11,615 bases of DNA from REEP01 sp964517265 (lineage in GTDB: Bacteria; Pseudomonadota; Alphaproteobacteria; Rhodospirillales; Defluviicoccaceae), in assembly GCA_964517265.1 (NCBI GenBank), contig CAZFBS010000066.1:1-11615 (forward strand), written 5' to 3'. Positions 6,646 through 11,615 of the stretch are shown here, piece after piece. Within the stretch, counting starts at the first letter, position 1; each line of letters begins with the position of its first letter. A model generated the notes under the pieces. It saw nothing but the letters and a program-made list of their open reading frames with translations, ran no database searches and had not been told where the DNA came from. A program made the translations under genes and the position numbers.

Positions 6646-8012
6646 AGCAACCTGCGAAACCGCAGCGCCAGGAAGACGGTGAGCATGCCGAACAGGGCAA
6701 GATCACGGTATTCCGCTGCCAGGTATGCCGCCGCCAGTGTCTCGAAAACACCAACCGCGACGCCACCCGCAGCCGCGCCGCCAACCGATCCCAGCCCCCC
6801 CACCACGGCTGCGACCAGCGCCTTGAGGCCGATGGCGGCCCCCATTGAAAGGCTGATGGTGCCGTAGTGAAACGTGATCATGGCGCCGGCCAGGGCTGTG
6901 CAGGCCGCACCCAGCAGCAGCACTCGGCCGACGATCCGGTCCATGTTGACACCGGCGAGAGCGGCCATGCCGATATCGTCGCGACAAGCCCGGTAGCGCC
7001 GGCCAAAAGCGGTCTCGGTGATGATCAGGCTGAGAAAGCCGACCATGGTCGCGGCGACGGCAAATACGATAATCTGCCCGGAACTGACGGTTGCGGCAAA
7101 GTCTTCACTTTGAAACAGCGCACGCGAGGTCGTGGCAACGGGCTCCAGCCACAAATCGTGCGAACCGTGAGCGAGCCTCACTGCCTCGCGCAACCCCCAG
7201 GCCAAACCAAGCATCGCGATCATTGCCGAGTGGGTTTCGATACCGATCCCTGCTGCGAGGGGGCGTTTGCGGGCACCAAAGATTTTCCGCTGTCTGATCC
7301 CACGGAAAGCTGTACGCACCGCCAAGACCGCCATGAGAACGGTGGCAAGGATTATCACGCTACGGTCGGCCGTAATAACCACCATCAGGCAGAGGGCAAG
7401 GATTGCCGTGCACTCAAAAAGGGTTATCAGCGCGCCAACGCTGAAGCGGAACCGAACGAGCACCCCCCACACCACGGAAAAGCCGACGGCGATCAACGCG
7501 TAGACGGAACCGAGCGGAACGGCGTTGATCAGGTGCTGAACAAGATAGGCGGGACCGGCGCTCGGCGGGCCCGGCGCTCGCAATGGCTCGAAGGGCAAAT
7601 CACGTCCACCGCTCGAGACCCGCAGCCAGATCTGTAGCATCGCCACGCGAATCGGCGACAGCACGCCGTCCCGATCCGTTGTGACACCAACCAACTGGCG
7701 CGGACCTGTAGCGGGGGATCCGCCAGCAAAGCGACAAGAGATCCAGTGATTGTTGGACCGGCCGGTAGCATCCATCACCCGATAATCGAGAATGACGGCA
7801 TGATTGACATTCGGATGGCGCGCGGTTTGGAGGACGTTCATCGACTTCGAGTCATGCTCAATGGCACGAGCAACCTGTTCGCATATGCGAATGTGGGCGC
7901 GATCGGCGCCGCACCCGGAAACCGCCACCATCACCATCAACATGACCATGACGAGGTGGGGACGAAAGCCGGCAACTCCGGTCTGTGCCGTTACCTCCCG
8001 CACCGCAATCAA
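6636..8012 (-). CDS. LivH-like ABC permease with N-terminal lipoprotein domain
   Basis: A 458-residue protein with two parts. Residues ~155-458 are a branched-chain amino acid (HAAT family) permease of LivH type, with LINAVPLGSVYALIAVGFS (161-179), the cytoplasmic EAA-like loop (TAFGRRYRACRDDIGMAALA, 334-353) and the Gly-rich GLKALVAAVVGGLGSVGGA (395-413). The first ~150 residues are not part of LivH. They have a hydrophobic stretch ending in a lipobox (VSGC, Cys34), then a small soluble domain with Cys44 and Cys93 that could form a disulfide. A Pro-rich linker (~142-155) follows. The substrate is unknown. No LivM, LivG, LivF or binding protein is adjacent. The TTG at 8012 overlaps the methyltransferase stop as TTGA, suggesting coupled translation. 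A GTG at 8003 is also possible. An ATG at 7949 would leave no charged n-region before the lipobox. Confidence 0.8.
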   Translation of the reverse strand: MIAVREVTAQTGVAGFRPHLVMVMLMVMVAVSGCGADRAHIRICEQVARAIEHDSKSMNVLQTARHPNVNHAVILDYRVMDATGRSNNHWISCRFAGGSPATGPRQLVGVTTDRDGVLSPIRVAMLQIWLRVSSGGRDLPFEPLRAPGPPSAGPAYLVQHLINAVPLGSVYALIAVGFSVVWGVLVRFRFSVGALITLFECTAILALCLMVVITADRSVIILATVLMAVLAVRTAFRGIRQRKIFGARKRPLAAGIGIETHSAMIAMLGLAWGLREAVRLAHGSHDLWLEPVATTSRALFQSEDFAATVSSGQIIVFAVAATMVGFLSLIITETAFGRRYRACRDDIGMAALAGVNMDRIVGRVLLLGAACTALAGAMITFHYGTISLSMGAAIGLKALVAAVVGGLGSVGGAAAGGVAVGVFETLAAAYLAAEYRDLALFGMLTVFLALRFRRLLRR

Positions 8013-8551
8013 GTGCGTTTCATGGCAAGTGTGAGACCGTCCCCGATCGGAACGAGGCTAAGGTCGACCCGCTCATCGTCACGGATCCTGGTATTGAAGG
8101 CACGGATGGCAACCGTGTCGGCATCCTCTTTATTCGCATCGATGATGCTGCCGCCCCACAGCACGTTGTCGACGATGATCAGGCCGCCAGGCCGCGCGAG
8201 CGCGAGCGCACGTTCGTAATAACCTTGGTAATTGGCCTTGTCGGCGTCGATGAAGGCGAGATCGAATTGCAATCCTTCTCGCGAGGAAAGCAGGCCATCG
8301 AGCGTCGCCATCGCCGGCCCGAGACGCAGCGTGATCCGGTCCGAGACCCCGGCCTCGGCCCAGTAGCGCCGGGCCACCCCCGTCCATTCCTCGCTGATAT
8401 CGCAGGTCACGATCCGCCCCCCCGGCGCCAGGGCGAGAGCCATGCACAGCGCGCTGTAGCCGGTGAAGGTACCGATCTCGAGGATCCGCTGCGCGTTCAT
8501 GAGACGCACGAGCATTGCCATGAACTGGCCCTGCTCCGGGGCAATCTGCAT
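8009..8551 (-). CDS. Class I SAM-dependent O-methyltransferase, 5' end lost in gap
   Basis: The C-terminal 180 residues of a caffeoyl-CoA-O-methyltransferase-like enzyme (methyltransferase family 3, COG4122 type). Family members are about 220 residues, so around 40 N-terminal residues lie in the N run. Motifs in the visible part: SAM motif I LEIGTFTGYS (24-33), the acidic end of strand 2 CDISEEW (50-56), FIDADKANY (100-108) with metal- and SAM-contact Asp102 and Asp104, and VDNVLWGG (127-134) with metal-ligand candidates Asp128 and Asn129. The Met encoded at 8549-8551 sits inside a conserved segment (MQIAPEQGQF), so it is not the true start. The acceptor is unknown; enzymes of this type methylate catechol-like hydroxyls. 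It ends in a 4-base TTGA overlap with the permease gene. Confidence 0.88.
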   Translation of the reverse strand: MQIAPEQGQFMAMLVRLMNAQRILEIGTFTGYSALCMALALAPGGRIVTCDISEEWTGVARRYWAEAGVSDRITLRLGPAMATLDGLLSSREGLQFDLAFIDADKANYQGYYERALALARPGGLIIVDNVLWGGSIIDANKEDADTVAIRAFNTRIRDDERVDLSLVPIGDGLTLAMKRT

Positions 8552-8651
8552 NNNNNNNNNNNNNNNNNNNNNNNNNNNNNNNNNNNNNNNNNNNNNNNNN
8601 NNNNNNNNNNNNNNNNNNNNNNNNNNNNNNNNNNNNNNNNNNNNNNNNNNN
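8552..8651. other. Scaffold gap (100 N)
   Basis: Exactly 100 unresolved bases, the conventional placeholder for a gap of unknown size. It removes the 3' end of the ELM1-family gene and the 5' end of the methyltransferase gene. Both missing parts together should need more than 100 bases, so the true gap is probably larger. Confidence 0.98.
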
Positions 8652-9496
8652 GGGGCGTGGATGTAGACAGGAGCCCCTGTCGCGCAAGCTTCGGTGCACA
8701 TCGAAACCGAGTCGCCGGTGACGACAATGACATCCGCTACCGCGAGATAGCCAAAGTACGGATTTTCTCCCGGATCACCATACCTGTAGGCATGATGGGG
8801 AACCGAGATGGCCGCAATCAGGTGCTGGGCGGTCTCCGCAGTCCGCCGGCTGGTCGAGATCAGCAGCGATCCGCCCGCGCTCGCCGCCAACTGCGACACT
8901 GTCCGGGCCAGCGTGCGCGCCATCTCCGGGGTAAAACGGCGGCGCTTGGTGGACCCGCCAACCAGCACGGCGATTCGTGGCAACGGCAGGTGCTGAAACC
9001 GCGGCAGCCATTCCTGGCGCGCCGCCGCCAGCCGGTCCTGAGTGATCCGGTGAGGCGAGCCGACGGTGCTGATCACATTCGCCGCAGGAGCGACACCATC
9101 GTGGGCCGGAACAGCGACCAGATCGAGATCGTCAAGCCGACTACCGGGGTTCATCAATTGGACCACAAACGGCCGGCCATTCCCGTTCCGCTTGATCGCA
9201 CGCAGCACTGGCGCCGCCCGCCGGCCGGCCGCAATCACGATATCGGGCCATGGCGGGAGTAGTGCCTTATCGGGCCATGGCGGGAGTAGTGCCTTCCTGC
9301 TTTCTGCCGTCAGCCCCCCCAGCGATGCGCCCAGCAGCCCGCTCGGCAACCGCGCGAGCCGTCCGTACCGGATCTCCTTGATGTCGAACGGCACGCCAAG
9401 CGCCTCGCTGACACCAAGTACCTGACTGCGATTGCCGGCGCGGTCATCGGCCAACGCCCAGACGGTGGAGGGTCTTCGCTTCCCGGCTTCGGCCAT
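8652..9496 (-). CDS. ELM1/GtrOC1-family protein (DUF1022), 3' end lost in gap
   Basis: 281 visible residues of a protein related to plant mitochondrial fission factor ELM1. Its bacterial homologues are common in Alphaproteobacteria and have a glycosyltransferase-B-like fold of unsettled function. Recognisable parts: WALADDRAGNRSQVLGVSEAL (13-33), DIVIAAGRRAAPVLRAIKR (85-103), VVQLMNPGS (111-119), VLVGGSTKRRRF (178-188), LLISTSRRT (211-219) and VVTGDSVSMCTEACATGAPV (258-277). Some tens of C-terminal residues are missing into the N run. An exact in-frame 27-bp duplication repeats KALLPPWPD at residues 68-76 and 77-85; homologues as I recall them have one copy. The ATG at 9496 is used; a GTG at 9499 directly precedes it. 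The gene starts ten bases after the dehydrogenase stop, so the two are likely co-transcribed. A role in envelope glycan synthesis is only a guess. Confidence 0.85.
9241..9294. repeat. Exact 27-bp tandem duplication inside the ELM1-family gene
   Basis: Two identical adjacent 27-base units, at 9241-9267 and 9268-9294, each beginning TATCGGGCCATGG. The length is a multiple of three, so the frame is kept and nine residues are doubled. Confidence 0.95.
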
Positions 9497-9506
9497 CACA
9501 ACGGGA

Positions 9507-10493
9507 TCAGGAGGGGATCAAGACCGCGGCGCCGGTGAGTCGTCCGTCGCGCAGGCGGCTGAGAGCGTCATTGGCCTCTTGCAGCGGCATCGTCTCGATC
9601 GTCGTGCGTACCGGAATTTTCGGCGCCAGCGCGAGAAATTCCTCGGCGTCCCGCCGCGTCAGATTGGCAATAGAGACCAGCCGGCGCTCTTCCCAAAGAA
9701 TGGCGTACGGGAAGGATGGAATGTCGCTCATGTGGATTCCGCCACACACGACGATACCGCCCGGCCGGATTGCTCTCAACGCCGCCGGCACCAGTGCGCC
9801 GACCGGGGCGAAAATGATGGCGGCATCCAGTTCCTCCGGCAGCGCTTCCTCCGATCCGCCCGCCCATTCGGCGCCGAGAGCCTTGGCAAACGCCTGCGCC
9901 GCGGCATCGCCGCTGCGGGTGAAGGCGAACAGGCGCCGGCCCTGATACCGCGCCACCTGGGCAACGATATGGGCCGCGGCGCCAAAACCGTAGATCCCAA
10001 GGCGCTCGGCATCACCGCACATCCTCAAGGACCGATAGCCGATCAGGCCGGCGCACAGCAGCGGCGCGGCATCGGCATCGGTATAGGCATCGGGAATGGT
10101 GAAGCAGTAGCGTGAGTCCGCCACCACGTACTCGGCATAGCCGCCATCGATCTGATAGCCGGTGAAGCGCGCGTTCGGACACAGGTTTTCCTGCCCGGAT
10201 CGGCAATAGCGGCATTCTCCGCAGGTCCAGCCGAGCCACGGGATGCCGACCCGCTGCCCGGCCACGAACCCCGCGCTCCCCTCCCCAATGGCGACAATCC
10301 GGCCAACGATTTCATGCCCCGGCACGATCGGCAGCTTCGGCTCCGTCAGCTCGCCGTCGACCACATGCAGATCCGTGCGGCAAACCGCACAGGCACCGAC
10401 CTTGACCAGCACCTCCCCCGGCCCCGGCCGTGGTCGCGCCAGCATCCGCCGGGCCAACGGCACGCCGGGTGCGTCCAGCACCATCGCCAGCAT
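9507..10493 (-). CDS. Zinc-dependent alcohol dehydrogenase, CAD2-like MDR family
   Basis: A 328-residue cytoplasmic medium-chain dehydrogenase that should interconvert an alcohol and its aldehyde or ketone with NAD(P). Catalytic zinc ligands are visible as Cys38 (CAVCRTDLH), His60-Glu61 (PGHEIVGR) and Cys147. The four structural-zinc cysteines are at 91, 94, 97 and 105 (CGECRYCRSGQENLC). The Rossmann glycine pattern is GIYGFGAAAH (166-175). Segments such as FTGYQIDGGYAEYVVAD (110-126), IIFAPVGALVPAALRA (226-241) and GGIHMSDIPSFPY (251-263) match the CAD2 subgroup (about 329 residues). The true substrate cannot be read from sequence. The frame is open upstream to 10652 across the end of thiC, but homology begins at the ATG at 10493; its ribosome site is weak. 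It lies 79 bp after thiC and just before the ELM1-family gene. Confidence 0.93.
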   Translation of the reverse strand: MLAMVLDAPGVPLARRMLARPRPGPGEVLVKVGACAVCRTDLHVVDGELTEPKLPIVPGHEIVGRIVAIGEGSAGFVAGQRVGIPWLGWTCGECRYCRSGQENLCPNARFTGYQIDGGYAEYVVADSRYCFTIPDAYTDADAAPLLCAGLIGYRSLRMCGDAERLGIYGFGAAAHIVAQVARYQGRRLFAFTRSGDAAAQAFAKALGAEWAGGSEEALPEELDAAIIFAPVGALVPAALRAIRPGGIVVCGGIHMSDIPSFPYAILWEERRLVSIANLTRRDAEEFLALAPKIPVRTTIETMPLQEANDALSRLRDGRLTGAAVLIPS

Positions 10494-10572
10494 CTGCGAG
10501 GGTGCACCGTTGTCTTGATGTTCGCCCAGACGTTTCTCGCCGATTCTTGCAGCCTCCCCTACTCTTTCGTTG

Positions 10573-11615
<1,043 letters not shown>

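Noticed and set aside
6867..7637. A 256-codon open frame antisense to the LivH-like permease
   Set aside because: The permease has membrane helices and family motifs in the opposite frame. This product is polar, Arg/His/Gly-rich and without a motif.

Overview
The window looks like a scaffold from a high-GC alphaproteobacterium, perhaps of the Rhodospirillales or a neighbouring order. This rests on a GlpV-type glycerol-binding protein, a bacterial ELM1-family protein, and Rhizobium/Rhodospirillum-like ThiC and GlpK sequences. The taxonomy is an inference from protein flavour, not a proven assignment. A run of exactly 100 N (8552-8651) shows that this is a draft assembly with an unsized scaffold gap.

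Layout: positions 1-436 carry no gene I can support. Then come three genes of glycerol catabolism on the minus strand, transcribed right to left: glpK (glycerol kinase), glpD (FAD-dependent glycerol-3-phosphate dehydrogenase) and glpF (aquaglyceroporin). The gaps are 91 and 22 bp, which is an operon arrangement. Divergent from glpK across a 254-bp AT-richer control region is glpV, encoding a Tat-exported periplasmic glycerol-binding protein. That control region contains a perfect 12-bp palindrome nested in a 9-bp inverted repeat just upstream of glpV, the best regulatory candidate in the window. Together these genes describe capture or entry of glycerol, phosphorylation, and oxidation to dihydroxyacetone phosphate feeding glycolysis and the quinone pool. 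The ABC permease and ATPase partners of GlpV (glpSTPQU in Rhizobium leguminosarum) are not here.

The right half is a leftward run of unrelated-looking genes on the minus strand: the 3' part of thiC (thiamine pyrimidine synthase, cut by the window edge), a CAD2-type zinc alcohol dehydrogenase, an ELM1-family protein, the scaffold gap, a CCoAOMT-like O-methyltransferase, and a LivH-like ABC permease with an unusual N-terminal lipoprotein module. This run converges with glpV over 123 bp.

The most notable points are the lipoprotein-permease fusion, the orphan glycerol-binding protein beside a glpKDF operon, the operator-like palindrome between them, an exact in-frame 27-bp tandem duplication in the ELM1 gene, and the scaffold gap that artificially joins two different genes into one reading frame. 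I saw no CRISPR array, tRNA, rRNA, insertion sequence or defence system.
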